A stretch of 19,258 nucleotides of DNA from Emergomyces orientalis (GCA_002110485.1 MOWL01000038.1:1-19258), one strand, 5' to 3'. Counted from the stretch's first letter, positions 7,413 to 16,991 are shown. Numbers and translations: made by a program. The notes: generated from the letters alone by a model not told the origin.

Positions 7413-8198
7413 ATGGGCGACAAACTGCCGGTTGAGTTGGTGGGACAGATTGCTCAGAACATGAACAAGAAGGATCTGAAAAATCTTATGAAAGTCTCCT
7501 GGAAGTTCCGCTCTGCTGTCGAACCAATGATATACGAGGGGATCAGTTTGACCTGCCCTGCAGTATTGGCCTTGCTGAGGGCCATCCATGAACGGCCTCG
7601 TATGGTTTCGCGCACCGAAACGCTTAAGATATCCGAGACGGAGGACCAGACAATTGATGCAACGGAGCTTGTTCAAATGGCTGGATTAAACGCACAGTCA
7701 ACTGGGAATCAAATCATCTCGCACCTGTTATCCAAATTGCCTAATCTCCACTCCTTTTGCTTCCGCTCTTTCAAAAGTGATTTTGGTCATATTATAAACC
7801 GTGTGGACAGAAAACCTCTTGATTTTTCCAGTCTAAGAAAGATTGTAACACTTCAGTTGCCGGTGCATTGTCTGCTCACATTTCCAACACCAGTTTTGCC
7901 TGTGACACTGGAATGCCTCAAAGTGAGAGACGCTGAGTCGGTCAATGGAGAAAATCTTATAAAAATGCTGGTCAATTATATCAAGCAGAAGCCTGTTGGG
8001 GGTACAGACACATGGGCGCTAAAATTCATTACTATTGTCTCGAATATTGGTTCCTGCACGTATTCCAGAGCAGAGCAGAGGGATATTTCTGAAGATAACA
8101 CAGCCGAGCTGAGGGCTATCTGCAATGATAAAGGGGTGAAATTGCACTGGCGTAGGATTGTTGTTATGACGTGTGGTCGTGAACCTTGGGCATATTAG
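7413..8198 (+). CDS. F-box protein
   Basis: An intact single-exon frame of 261 residues. The ATG at 7413 is in good context (CAAAATGG). Residues 5-46 form an F-box: LPVELVGQIAQNMNKKDLKN, then VSWKFRSAVEPMIYEGISL, with the usual leading LP, the central tryptophan and the typical fungal IYEGISL end. F-box proteins bind Skp1 and bring substrates to an SCF ubiquitin ligase. The remaining 215 residues contain leucine-rich segments (LPNLHSFCFRSF and VTLECLKVRDAE) that could be degenerate leucine-rich repeats, but no defined substrate domain. It is short compared with typical fungal F-box/LRR proteins of 400-600 residues, so a shortened C-terminus is possible. It is divergent from the kinase-like gene and convergent with the BCS1-like gene. 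Confidence 0.8.
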   Translation: MGDKLPVELVGQIAQNMNKKDLKNLMKVSWKFRSAVEPMIYEGISLTCPAVLALLRAIHERPRMVSRTETLKISETEDQTIDATELVQMAGLNAQSTGNQIISHLLSKLPNLHSFCFRSFKSDFGHIINRVDRKPLDFSSLRKIVTLQLPVHCLLTFPTPVLPVTLECLKVRDAESVNGENLIKMLVNYIKQKPVGGTDTWALKFITIVSNIGSCTYSRAEQRDISEDNTAELRAICNDKGVKLHWRRIVVMTCGREPWAY

Positions 8199-8368
8199 AT
8201 GCGGTTGGTCGCGTTCTAACTGTATTTTAACAATTTGCTGAGACAACCACATTCTGGAACACATTTTGTGCCACTGCACTGATTTAAGTATGGTAAATTA
8301 CCTCCGAGACAAACAAGACAGACACATCCAAAAAGTGGTGAAGTACGGAGAATGAAGTAGTTATTATT
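8199..8368. repeat. Direct repeat of the foldback loop, 3' flank of F-box gene
   Basis: TACCTCCGAGACAAACAAGA at 8300-8319, continuing as CAGACACATCC...AAAGT, is a diverged direct copy of the central part of the foldback at 8421-8456 (TACCTTTAAGACAAACAAGA). A second, truncated element copy probably lies here. No gene is seen. Confidence 0.6.
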
Positions 8369-8511
8369 ACACCATGACCTTGGCCACTTTGCACCACTAG
8401 GCTAACTTAGTAGGGAAAAGTACCTTTAAGACAAACAAGACAAACACGAAAAGGTACCCCTTCTCATACTAAATTAGCCTAGTGGTACAAAGTGGCCAAA
8501 GGTCGTGGTGT
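8369..8511. mobile_element. Foldback (MITE-like) element
   Basis: The outer arms 8369-8413 and 8467-8511 are inverted repeats with only a few mismatches (ACACCATGACC...GGCCACTTTG against CAAAGTGGCC...GGTCGTGGTGT). Pairing continues inward more loosely (AAAAGTACCTTT against GAAAAGGTAC), leaving a loop of roughly 15 bases (GACAAACAAGACAAA). Total length is about 143 bp, with no coding capacity. I could not find a convincing target-site duplication, so calling it a transposon derivative rests on structure alone. Confidence 0.75.
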
Positions 8512-8671
8512 GGCCAAGTTCATGATGAAATACATTATCATCGCCAAAAGTATAACATATAGAAAAAAACCCTCCAAAGGAAAAGGTCTATGACAGAAAA
8601 GGTCTTAACATAAAAACTCTCGGAACATATGCTCACTATTACAGTACTCCATGCTGAGATTCCCGTGCCAT

Positions 8672-9973
8672 TCATTCATTTACCCAGTTGTCTGCGTTGA
8701 TCAAAGCGGCTTCCATGCTATGCTTGTGCTGAACCAAATATTCCTGAATTTCAGCCGGAGAGAATTTTGATGAAGGAATCACATTCGAGAATTCCTTTGC
8801 TTTTTCAATTATATCTTCCGCCGGCTGATTTTGAGGAGAGTACATCTGGATAAAGATGTCATTGATTTGCTGTTCATTTGCCAAACCAAACTCAATTGAC
8901 AGATCAACGCGCCCTGGTCGAGTAAGCGCAGGGTCCAGTTGATTTGGGTGATTCGTTGTCATAACCAGTATCCTTCCCCTACTAGATATCATACCATCAA
9001 TCGCATTCAAAAGGCCAGCAAGTGTCACGCCGTTTTTTGATTTCGGGCGAACACCGGATTCTTTGATGAAATCGCGGGTGACATCAGAAGCATCAACATC
9101 TTCTATGCAAACCAGGGAGGGGCTTGGGAGAAGAGACATCAAGAGAAGTAATGCCTTATCGGTGAGCATTTCGTCCTTCAGGGATATGAAATGAATATCA
9201 AGTGAAAAGTGACTTGCTAAAGCGAGAGCTAGGCTGGTTTTTCCAGTGCCGGGAGGGCCATGAAACAAATACCCTCGACGGTAAGGTTTTCCTCGCGCCT
9301 TGTACCATTCTGAACTCGACAGGAATTCCGCCACATCCATTATTAGAGAGCTCTTACGTTGTTGCTCCAGCACGACTGAACCCAAAGAACGAGGGAACTG
9401 GTGTGAGATGAGCCGCCATGGAAAATATGTCTCCACCAGATTTTTATGCTGTGGATACATCACGGATGTATACTTGTTCTCAGTCAGATACTGAACCCGT
9501 ACTTCACTGACAAACTTTTCTAGTGGTTCCCGAGACCAGCCGAGGACTGTGAGCACCAGTCGTCCGGTGCTTGGTGCAAGATGGATCCATTGTCCTCCGT
9601 ACCGGAACCATGCGTCCCCACCACATGGCTGAAATCTCAGTCTCCTTCCATAGGGGTCACCTTTCTTTCGGTGATCCCAGTCGTTGTGCCCTTCCGTCAG
9701 CACCTGTATCGAGCGGCTTTGTATTTGCATATGCTCTCTGGAGTACCATGTTATAGCCCTACCAACCTCATCTGCAGTGTGCACTTCAAGTGATACTGTA
9801 CAACGATCCCAAAAGAGTTGAAATAGACTTCTCACACCCGCTAACGCGTCTCGGGTGCGCGAAAGAATTAAAAGAAAATGGGGGAGGATCAAATATTTTT
9901 TGAAAAAAGGGTAGCACTTTGTAAAATATAAGAGTACTCTCTTGAGTTCGGTCGACTGAATGGTTTTTGCCAT
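8672..9973 (-). CDS. BCS1-like AAA ATPase, intact
   Basis: An uninterrupted frame of 433 residues. The N-terminal half resembles the BCS1_N region: a hydrophobic segment at about 26-55, then VSLEVHTADE and LTVLGWSREPLEKFV. The AAA module follows: RRGYLFHGPPGTGKTSLALA with Walker A at 239-246, Walker B LVCIED at 287-292, GLLNAIDG at 320-327, sensor MTTN at 338-341 and arginine finger RPGRVD at 352-357, so the ATPase core is complete. True Bcs1 inserts the Rieske protein into mitochondrial complex III. Fungal genomes also carry many divergent BCS1-like paralogues of unknown role, and this accessory location and divergent N-terminus fit those better. A decayed relative lies 3 kb away on the same strand (13022-14372). 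Confidence 0.85.
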   Translation of the reverse strand: MAKTIQSTELKRVLLYFTKCYPFFKKYLILPHFLLILSRTRDALAGVRSLFQLFWDRCTVSLEVHTADEVGRAITWYSREHMQIQSRSIQVLTEGHNDWDHRKKGDPYGRRLRFQPCGGDAWFRYGGQWIHLAPSTGRLVLTVLGWSREPLEKFVSEVRVQYLTENKYTSVMYPQHKNLVETYFPWRLISHQFPRSLGSVVLEQQRKSSLIMDVAEFLSSSEWYKARGKPYRRGYLFHGPPGTGKTSLALALASHFSLDIHFISLKDEMLTDKALLLLMSLLPSPSLVCIEDVDASDVTRDFIKESGVRPKSKNGVTLAGLLNAIDGMISSRGRILVMTTNHPNQLDPALTRPGRVDLSIEFGLANEQQINDIFIQMYSPQNQPAEDIIEKAKEFSNVIPSSKFSPAEIQEYLVQHKHSMEAALINADNWVNE

Positions 9974-10914
9974 TTTTATTCTCAGTCAGAGCGGGAGTAC
10001 GATTTCACCTGTTAGAAATTTGCAAACCTTGCCATGAGTTGGCATGGACAGTGGTACACCAGCCCCCCTTTATAATGATTACCACATCACTCAACTGTTT
10101 CACTCGCTATGCTACAATGCTTTTCACAGGTTTTGTTTTATGTTTCTCTCTTTTTTTCTTTTCATTTTTGTCTCCCGCTTCTGAGAAGCCAGTTGCCTTC
10201 CCTCAAAATAAATTGCTTTTTCCACAGGCAATTTGGTGTACAAAGATTTATGCAGGGAAGATAGGGGCAAGCCACTAGCCTTGTATTAGAGCATAGAAAG
10301 CCGTGCCTGTGCATCTGTTCTGAATGCAGGCATGGATTGGAGGTCACTCGGGTTGCCACATTGACGGTCTGCACGCCAGCTGTGATGCGCCTTTGCTCCC
10401 TGACTCATTGCTCTTCCAACTAGCATTGCCGAAATGAGGATGGTGCTGGCTGCTATCACACTGAGCTCAGTGTGCAAGGTGCAGCCAGGGGTGCCAGACT
10501 GTGTCGAGGGCACGGGAAACTTGTGTTGATCACCCTGGGAGAGGATACCTCAATCCCCGAAGGCGAGTGCATATACATGCACAGCCTGAGTGCGTGCAAT
10601 ATTCATGCAAAGGGATCATCACCTCGATACTAATTGAGGCCAAATTTTGAACCTCGCTGCTTTTGGCTATAAGAGATGCTTCACCGCTCGCTCGTTGCCT
10701 TGTTTGAGTACAAACCGGTCATCCATGTTGGCCAGTAAGCAGATCCCGTGGCTGCATGCGAAGGGATATGCTTACTAGTATCATACAAAGCTGGTTTTAT
10801 TCCTTTGCCATAGCGAATTGCTAGCGATACTTCGTGCCCTTTGGCCAGCCCACGCTTTTTTCCTTGCAATCTACATACGCGTTGCTCCCCACCATGTAAT
10901 GCGATATTTCATAA
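9974..10914. other. Intergenic, no supported gene
   Basis: Upstream region of the BCS1-like gene and 3' flank of the Zn2Cys6 pseudogene. There is a T-rich stretch at 10136-10170. The open frames on both strands are short, cysteine- and histidine-scattered, and without motif. Nothing else is seen. Confidence 0.5.
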
Positions 10915-10959
10915 TTTACAATAATCATTTTATTGGCAAACTTTATTTTCTTTGGAAGA
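10915..10959. repeat. Shared 3'-flank sequence, copy 2
   Basis: TTTACAATAATCATTTTATT continues as GGCAAACT...ATTTTCTTTGGAAGA. It matches 4413-4462 apart from a few substitutions and a short gap. It sits about 70 bp beyond the stop of the minus-strand gene ending at 11027. Confidence 0.6.
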
Positions 10960-11026
10960 TAATAAAGTAGGGTCATTTGGTAGCAGACATGAGAGATCTA
11001 AGTGGGCTACTCTCCTTACATAATAA

Positions 11027-12162
11027 CTAACCAACACCGAGCATTGCAGCTGGTTCAAGAATATCGAAATCCAGGGGGTTAAAATTATTCCAAATCTCAT
11101 CAGGCACCCTGTAAATATCATCGGGCACGTTATAGTTATTCCCACGAAGATGCAATGTCACAGTTAGATTGTCGCCCAGGGTAAAATTCGAAACTGTCTT
11201 CAGATGCCAACATTTTTCCGGCCAGCACTTCAAGGGTGACAAACACCCGTGGAACACCTTTTTTTTGAATAAAAGTGATACACGACTTATGCGACCTCGA
11301 GGGGTATATAACAGAGGTGTTGACAGCAGTCCTCTCAATCGTGCGGAGAGGACATTGATGGTATCATTCAATCTTTCCACAGATAATTGTGGAAATTTAT
11401 TTTCTCTGACAATTTTTACCAAACATAGCGCATATGGTAATGCCATAGGTCCGTCAACCTCATCTTCGGAGAACACATCAAGAATACCCTTCAGCTGAGG
11501 AGTATGATCCTTTAGATATTTCAGCCGGTCTTGAAGTACGGGGTCTGAGATGAGAACAATGTATCCAGAGAGAACACTTTCATTGCCGCCCCATTTCTAT
11601 TTAGAATTAGTATTTTGGTGATATCATTCCAGATGTACTTCATACATCACCATGGATATCCGGATATTTGGAAGGATCAGCTTCATCGATGTGGTACAGG
11701 CCATTGCTGGAGGTATGGAACTCAGATTGAAGTGGGAGCTTGCCACCAGAAGTGGTGGGATAAGGTTCAGCATTCTTGTCTAAGTTAGCAGTGTTTTTCT
11801 AAGTAGGTGAAGAACAGCAGACTCACCATTGCAAGAGATTGCGAGGATGTGTGAAACTCAGTTTGCAAATCCACAGAATTAATGCTGGGTGAAGTTGGAT
11901 TCTTATATGGCAATGACTGTGAGCTGGAGACACAGTTGTTTAGGGTTGCATCTGATATGTTTCTTTGTGCTGCATCCATTTCTCTTCTAAAAGCTTTATA
12001 CTTTCTCTCTGCAAAGCCAGACTCTATCTGGCTGGGGTCAACGAAGCACCATCACAGTACAAGCCCCTTTTAATGCAGTTGTGGCGGGCCGGTGCTGCTT
12101 CACCACATCTGACATGTCTTTCTTTGCAGGTCGAACAGCCAGTGAAAGTTCTACAATGCCAT
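11027..12162 (-). pseudogene. Decayed Zn2Cys6 transcription factor
   Basis: At 12048-12140 the minus strand encodes a fungal Zn2Cys6 cluster, RTFTGCSTCKERHVRC then GEAAPARHNC and IKRGLYCDG. The spacing is canonical CX2CX6CX6[C]X2CX6C, except that the fourth ligand is arginine (CGC instead of TGC). The candidate ATG (12160-12162) is out of frame with it by one base, and the frame stops shortly after CDG. A neighbouring frame then continues with DPSQIESGFAERKYKAFRREMD and a Ser/Asn-rich stretch, and two plausible introns follow. One has a GTGAGT donor near 11824, branch GCTAAC. The other is GTATGA...CTAAT...AATAG near 11598-11651. The open C-terminal part includes WGGNESVLSGYIVLISDP and ends at 11027. 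Such factors bind CGG-type sites as dimers. Loss of a zinc ligand plus at least two frame breaks makes this copy non-functional as read. Confidence 0.65.
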
Positions 12163-13021
12163 CTTCACTGATGTATTGAACAAGCTGTTGGCTGTCTTGC
12201 GCCCGGGGAATTCAGAGGTAAATTAGATGGCAGAGCAAGCATTGTGTTTGGACAGAATTTCTTCTGAGTTTATATAGTACTTCGCCCTGCTGGAGTTGAT
12301 ATTTGCATGGCCTTTCATTACCCAATAAACAACAAAGCCACGGGAGCGAGGGCTGAGGGTATCAAGCAGCTATCTTCCTGTCTTTTTTGCTTTAAATTTC
12401 CATATTTACTACTTCTTTTAGTCCTAGGGACCCTACCACGAGTAGGGGCAAGGATATTTACAATGAACGCTGCTCATATGGGAACTCTCTATTTATCCTT
12501 TCCACTCTGAGGATTTTGGAAACCCTCCTCCTTCCCAACCAGCCTCGGAAATCAGACACCTGGTGAACAAGAAGCGGAAAGAGGTAAAATATTTACTGGC
12601 TTCTACCTTTTACAGCATACAAAAATCTTGCAGCCATCCTTGTAAATCCGACTCAATCACTTTCTCAACTTTGTGACTTTGTGCGGCTATTTCTGCAAAA
12701 GCAGGGTGCTGAAAAGCCAGCTGCTTGATATGTATATACCAAACTTTGGGAAATTGGGACTATAGACATCGTGTTTGTTTATGGATAGTGACAGCAACAG
12801 CGAGGCTAGGCTTCTTTAATGCCTCTATTAACTCAAATTTGGCCACATAATCTATTGTAATGGCTGCTACCAAAGATAATAGGGAGCCGTGCTATTGTTT
12901 TGCGAGGAACAGTAGTGAATCCACAAGATCGACAAACAAGAGAGAGGATAGAAAGACAATAACAAACAAACAACAGACAGAAAGTACAAAAATAGTGTAA
13001 TTCAATTGTGAGGCTCCAACT
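12163..13021. other. Intergenic, no supported gene
   Basis: Upstream region of the Zn2Cys6 pseudogene and 3' flank of the BCS1-like pseudogene. It has some A-rich sequence (AACAAACAAACAACAGACAG) near 12960-12980. Open frames are short and motif-free. Confidence 0.5.
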
Positions 13022-14372
13022 CTAGTTTGGGAATTGCTCTTGAGCTCCTGTAACCGCACTCTTCGGGTCCTTATTCCACAGATAGTTCTGGATGTCCGCC
13101 GGGCTATACTGGCAATCGGGAACTAGCTTGGCGAACTCAGCAGCCATATCTACAAGGTTGATGTGGTCTTCGTTGGTGTATGTGTAACAATATGCTGGAA
13201 AATCGATTTTATTTGCTCCTCTGATGCCAGTGTAAATTCCACTTCCTTGTCCACACGTCCTGGAACGGATAAGTGCTGCATCAAGTTGATCTCTGCAGTT
13301 TGTGGTCATGATCAAGACTCTCCCATCAGATGATAAGACACCGTCGATCGCGTTCAAGAGCCCGGAGAGTGATATCTGGTTGTTTTGCCTAGTGCTGTCC
13401 TCTTGTTGTATGGCTTGTGTTTTCTCGCGGTTGATTCCAGCACTGTCAATATCCTCGATGAGAAGAACACAAGGGTGGTCTGGTAGCTGGCTACAAAGCC
13501 ACTGGAGTTCATCATCGGTCATGTTTTTGACCTGTCAAGCTCAACAAGTAAATATCTAGACCAAATCTGCCCGCCAAAGCTTGCGCAAGACTGGTTTTGC
13601 CAGTTCCAGGGGGGCCATTGAATAGATAACCACGACGGTATGGTCTTTCGATTTTCTGATATGCTGACTTGGTGTTGAGAAATTTGTGCATGTCATCGCA
13701 AATATCTTCCTTCTGTTCCTTTTCCAGGGCGATACTTTCGAGCGACCGACGACTCATTTTTTTTGATAAGCTGCCATGGAATCTTAGACTGACGAAGAGG
13801 CTTGCCTCCTGGTCTGAAAATTGTAAATTTTGGATTTGGTCTTGAATATGTGATGTGAGCTGACTTCCACAAGCAGTTCTTTAATTGGCTTGCAGGACCA
13901 GCCTAACACTCTCAGGACTATAGCGCTCCTCGAAGTGGAACTCAAAGTTTCTCTCCGTCCGCCGAAACTGAAATATTGAGCCCTTGAATAGGAATAAACA
14001 AATTTTGTTGGGTCGAAATCGATATTCCCGAACTGCTCCAATGATTTTCCAGTCCCACACATCTGCAGGTGCATGCCTCTCCACTCCTTTGCTCACTTCT
14101 AACCCTCTGAGACAGGCATCCGGTAACCGAAGATTCCAGAAAGGTGGTTAGATGTTCATGCTCCTCGCTGCGCGGTTGAATTTCAACATCCACAGCACAG
14201 AATGTCCAGATTCCATCATATACCCAGATACAGACATAAACAAAGGCACATCCGACAATCAGGATATGGGACAGAAGGCCCAGGTTGGGAGCTCTGCGGA
14301 ACATATCAACAATATGGAACCAGGGAATATGATATTCAAAAGAGAACCAACGAGGCTCGATGCCTGGTCCAT
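13022..14372 (-). pseudogene. BCS1-like AAA ATPase pseudogene
   Basis: A full-length relative of the gene at 8672-9973, broken by several indels. In order, on shifting frames: a start at 14372 (MDQASSLVGSLLN); a transmembrane-type segment (LSHILIVGCAFVYVCIWVY) with VDVEIQPRSEE; WDWKIIGAVREYRFRP; VLGWSCKPIKELLVEV; FRPGGKPLRQ; RRGYLFNGPPGTGKTSLAQA with Walker A; MTDDELQWL; Walker B VLLIEDID; GLLNAIDG; MTTN; and a C-terminal YSPADIQNYL. Frame changes occur near 14146, 13915, 13830, at a run of eight T (13757-13764), at a run of five T (13524-13528), and at 13262-13267 just before the arginine finger, where RPGRVD is readable only in another frame; the original frame returns near 13190. Residues of the catalytic core are otherwise conserved, so loss looks recent. 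An assembly with homopolymer errors is the main alternative. Confidence 0.8.
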
Positions 14373-14540
14373 GACAATCTTTGAAAAGTATGGAAGCAAT
14401 GACAGGTTGGCCAGGGTTGTAGAGGAATAAAAAAAGTGAAATAAAAGCATGCTGAGAGATGGAAGACTGTAAAAGCGAACTGAGAAATTATATACAACAC
14501 TGACATGAATCACAGTTTTCATGTATCCTCCACATGTCTA

Positions 14541-15100
14541 TTATCCTATCACATGGCACCAAAAGCGGGTAAACTATGATAGCATTAGACAAGAATTTGA
14601 AAGAAGGGCTAATACTGTGTTTACTTACTGAAAACCAGGAACCCAATCTGGCATGTACAATCGAAGAGCAGTAAGCCCCATCGCTACGAGCAATCAATTC
14701 ATGGTATCGCAGATCCTGCTGATAGGGCCCCTCGCGTCCCTCACGTATTACAGTAAATGTCCCCTCTCTCAAGGTCGGCAAGTTTGGATAGTAAATTGAG
14801 ATCACCGCCTTAATTTTCTGGAAATTACTGTTAGACCACCACAGCAGAAACTGATTCAGGGCGAGTTATTGTCGAACCTCGTCTGCCTGTGTATAGCTTT
14901 CTCCGGTCATCGATGTGGCCCCGGCGCCAAAACACACTCCGTTCTTTATCATCGCTATGACCCTATCAAGGCTTAGAACGAAAGGGAAACAACCCATGAC
15001 TAGAGCAGGACGATTTTCTTGGTGGATGTAGGCGACAGGGTAAGATAGGTGAGCTAGCCTAAATGGCAATCTGAAGTATCGATAGCCACTCGATCTCGCA
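14541..15100 (-). CDS. Unrecognised gene, 5' end unresolved
   Basis: A minus-strand reading frame is open from about 15100 with sequence such as RLAHLSYPVAYIHQENRPAL and NGVCFGAGATSMTGESYTQAD. It joins, across a probable intron (about 14820-14880, branch GTCTAACAG, acceptor TTCCAG), to VISIYYPNLPTLREGTFTVI and HELIARSDGAYCSSIVHARL. A strong donor GTAAGT at 14628 with a CTAAT branch and ATAG acceptor gives a 55-bp intron (14574-14628) and a short last exon ending at 14541. The composition is protein-like and distinct from the shadows on the other strand. I do not recognise the family. It is followed on the same strand by the BCS1-like pseudogene. Confidence 0.45.
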
Positions 15101-15666
15101 GAGGAATAATGTCAACCAACTCTGTATGATAATAGTAAGAACTTCGCATGCAGTGATGGGAGCAAGTTTTTCTCCTTGCATGCAGGCAGTAATCCAAGTG
15201 CGAACCAACGTGGATGAGCAGTCCATATTCGACAAGGCAACGAGCGAGCGGTGAAGCATCTCTTATAGTTAAAAGGAGTGAGGTGCAAAGTTTGGCCTCA
15301 AATAGTATCAAGGTAGTGATCCCCCGCATGAGCATGGCACGCTCAAGCTGGGCATGTATATCGCACTTGCTGTCCCCCCCGGGTGATCTCCGCAAGTTCG
15401 TCAATTTTTATCATCGACGCTCGATATAGGGCAACATCATAGCATCTCGGCACAGCCGTGGCGTTTTCCAGATACAAGATGGTCAGTGCATGCGGTGAAG
15501 TACTTGCTCATACCATCGTAACTTTGGTGAATACGGCTGAAAGACATGTGAAAGATGTCTTGGATTATCCATGACTTCCTTGGAAGTGGTCCTGGCACCA
15601 TCGTCGTGTAGTCTCGGGATAGCGCCACAATTTTGAGTGCCTATCAAAACGGCTTGGCTATGAGGG
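15101..15666 (-). other. Possible decayed coding sequence
   Basis: Two overlapping minus-strand frames (15054-15404) contain protein-like runs such as LLLTIRDASPLARCLVEYGL and GEKLAPITACEVLTIIIQ that seem to continue each other across frameshifts toward the gene at 14541-15100. They could be its degraded 5' part, but I cannot build a clean exon chain. 15405-15666 holds nothing I recognise. Confidence 0.3.
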
Positions 15667-15720
15667 GCACTATTCCCAAAGCCGCAGCTTCCATGGAAGC
15701 TGCAGCTTTGGGAATAGTGC
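15667..15720. repeat. 54-bp nearly perfect spacerless palindrome
   Basis: Arms 15667-15693 and 15694-15720 are exact reverse complements except for one C/A mismatch, meeting at CCATGG with no loop. The outer arm reads GCACTATTCCCAAAGC and the right arm returns GCTTTGGGAATAGTGC in the matching order, interrupted only by that mismatch region. It lies 80 bp upstream of the ATG of the plus-strand gene at 15800, so it is in its promoter or 5' UTR. Confidence 0.95.
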
Positions 15721-15799
15721 AAATGGCTGCATTTAGCATTTAGTATGTTCGTACGCCGCCTCTTTTGGATCAGAGACACAGTTGTTCGGACCCACGATC

Positions 15800-16991
15800 A
15801 TGGCAAGTAAATATCGATTGGTGCCATTTAACGGCAGCGACGATGCCTACATCCGCTTCCTTGAACACTGGCTAACTACGCTGCTCCCTCCCCAAGCTTT
15901 CCAGTCCCATCAACTGGACAGCATTCTCAGTCAAAGCGAGAAGTCGGATGGTTCCAAATGCACCGTACCAGACCAGAAACAAGCCAAGTTTATCCTCTGG
16001 AACCCAGACAAGCAGACGGACAAACAACCGGAGCAAACCCCTCAACGATGGCAACTACAATTGAATGAGTTGATCAAAGATATCCCGGATATCACGAAAT
16101 GGGCTGATTTGAGAAGGGTTCACGGCTTTAGTACCATCGAGGAAAACCATGCGGCGATTGATCTACTCCTCGGAAAATCCAACGGCGTGAAGCTGAAGAG
16201 AGTAGATACACCATCGCCCATCCCTAATTGTTCGAGATTTCCCACATGGGCGGCGAACTCATATAAGTACGCTGTTCAAACAGGGTACTTGGACGTGGAG
16301 TCAAAGCTTGGTCTGAAGACGGCGCGCTTTCGCAAGTTTATTATCGTCTTAAATTGTGACATAATGCTCAAGATGGGGGTATCGGTAGACGTTGTCGATA
16401 CTATAATGCAACAAAGCATTAGTCCTACTAAGCATAGAAACCTGCAAGTGTATCGTCGCGGGATCCGCTGGGTGAACACATGCATTAGGATCCTCTCTGA
16501 AAATGGATGGGGCAGTCGAGCGGAGGAGGTTTTCTTTCTAAGTGCGTTTCCGCCTGGATCGGTTGGAAACTACCGCTAACCCGTGATAGACAACCGAGAA
16601 ATAAGCTATTATGGGCGCATTTCCTCAGATAAGGCGAGCGTTGAGTACTTCACTGAGCGAAAGAAAATAACAGGGACAGCTCCGGAGGAAGTACCCGGGT
16701 GGATACCGATCTCTATTCCGTGTATCATCAAACGCCTGGGTGGCCAATCCATTTCGTGAGTCCATCTGTTAATCTGCAGTTGACGAGTGCTAATATGCTT
16801 CCAGATTAGGTGACATCTGCGACATTCTACAGTATAACTACGAGACGGTGGGTAAGACGTACCGCCAGTTTTACATGCCGGAGGACGAAAATATGGCCTA
16901 CGATCCGATGCTCTACGATGGTTCAGGTTGTGATCCACTCTTCGATCCTCTCTTCGATCCTCTCTTCGATCCTCTCTTCAGCACAGAGTGA
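15800..16991 (+). CDS. Three-exon gene of unknown family with DPLF-repeat tail
   Basis: Exons 15800-16541, 16590-16755 and 16805-16991 give 364 residues in a consistent frame. Intron 1 (48 bp) has donor GTGCGT, branch GCTAAC and acceptor GATAG. Intron 2 (49 bp) has donor GTGAGT, branch GCTAAT and acceptor TCCAG. The ATG at 15800 starts MASKYRLVPFNGSDDAYIRF. Later come WADLRRVHGFSTIEENHAAI, RFPTWAANSYKYAV, RRGIRWVNTCIRILSENGW, GWIPISIPCIIKRLGG and LGDICDILQYNY. I recognise no enzymatic motif, signal peptide or membrane segment, and would expect a soluble protein. The C-terminus is MAYDPMLYDGSGC followed by DPLF four times and STE. The same kind of tail ends the opposite-strand gene at 18452. 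The clean splice structure argues that this gene is alive. Confidence 0.7.
16932..16979 (+). repeat. Coding 12-bp repeat, four units (DPLF)
   Basis: GATCC(T/A)CTCTTC occurs four times head to tail at 16932, 16944, 16956 and 16968. Each encodes Asp-Pro-Leu-Phe at the very end of the gene. Units 2-4 are identical and unit 1 differs by one base that does not change the amino acid, so expansion is recent. Confidence 0.95.

Noticed and set aside
8199..8511. Possible tRNA or structured RNA gene from the strong hairpin
   Set aside because: The arms are a single long foldback with no cloverleaf, A box or B box pattern.
9202..9793. Plus-strand frames within the BCS1-like gene
   Set aside because: Antisense to an intact AAA ATPase with all catalytic motifs.
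4319..12855. Short shared word TTGGCCAC(G/A)TAATCT near 4319 and 12838
   Set aside because: Only about 15 bases with no extended similarity; could be chance.
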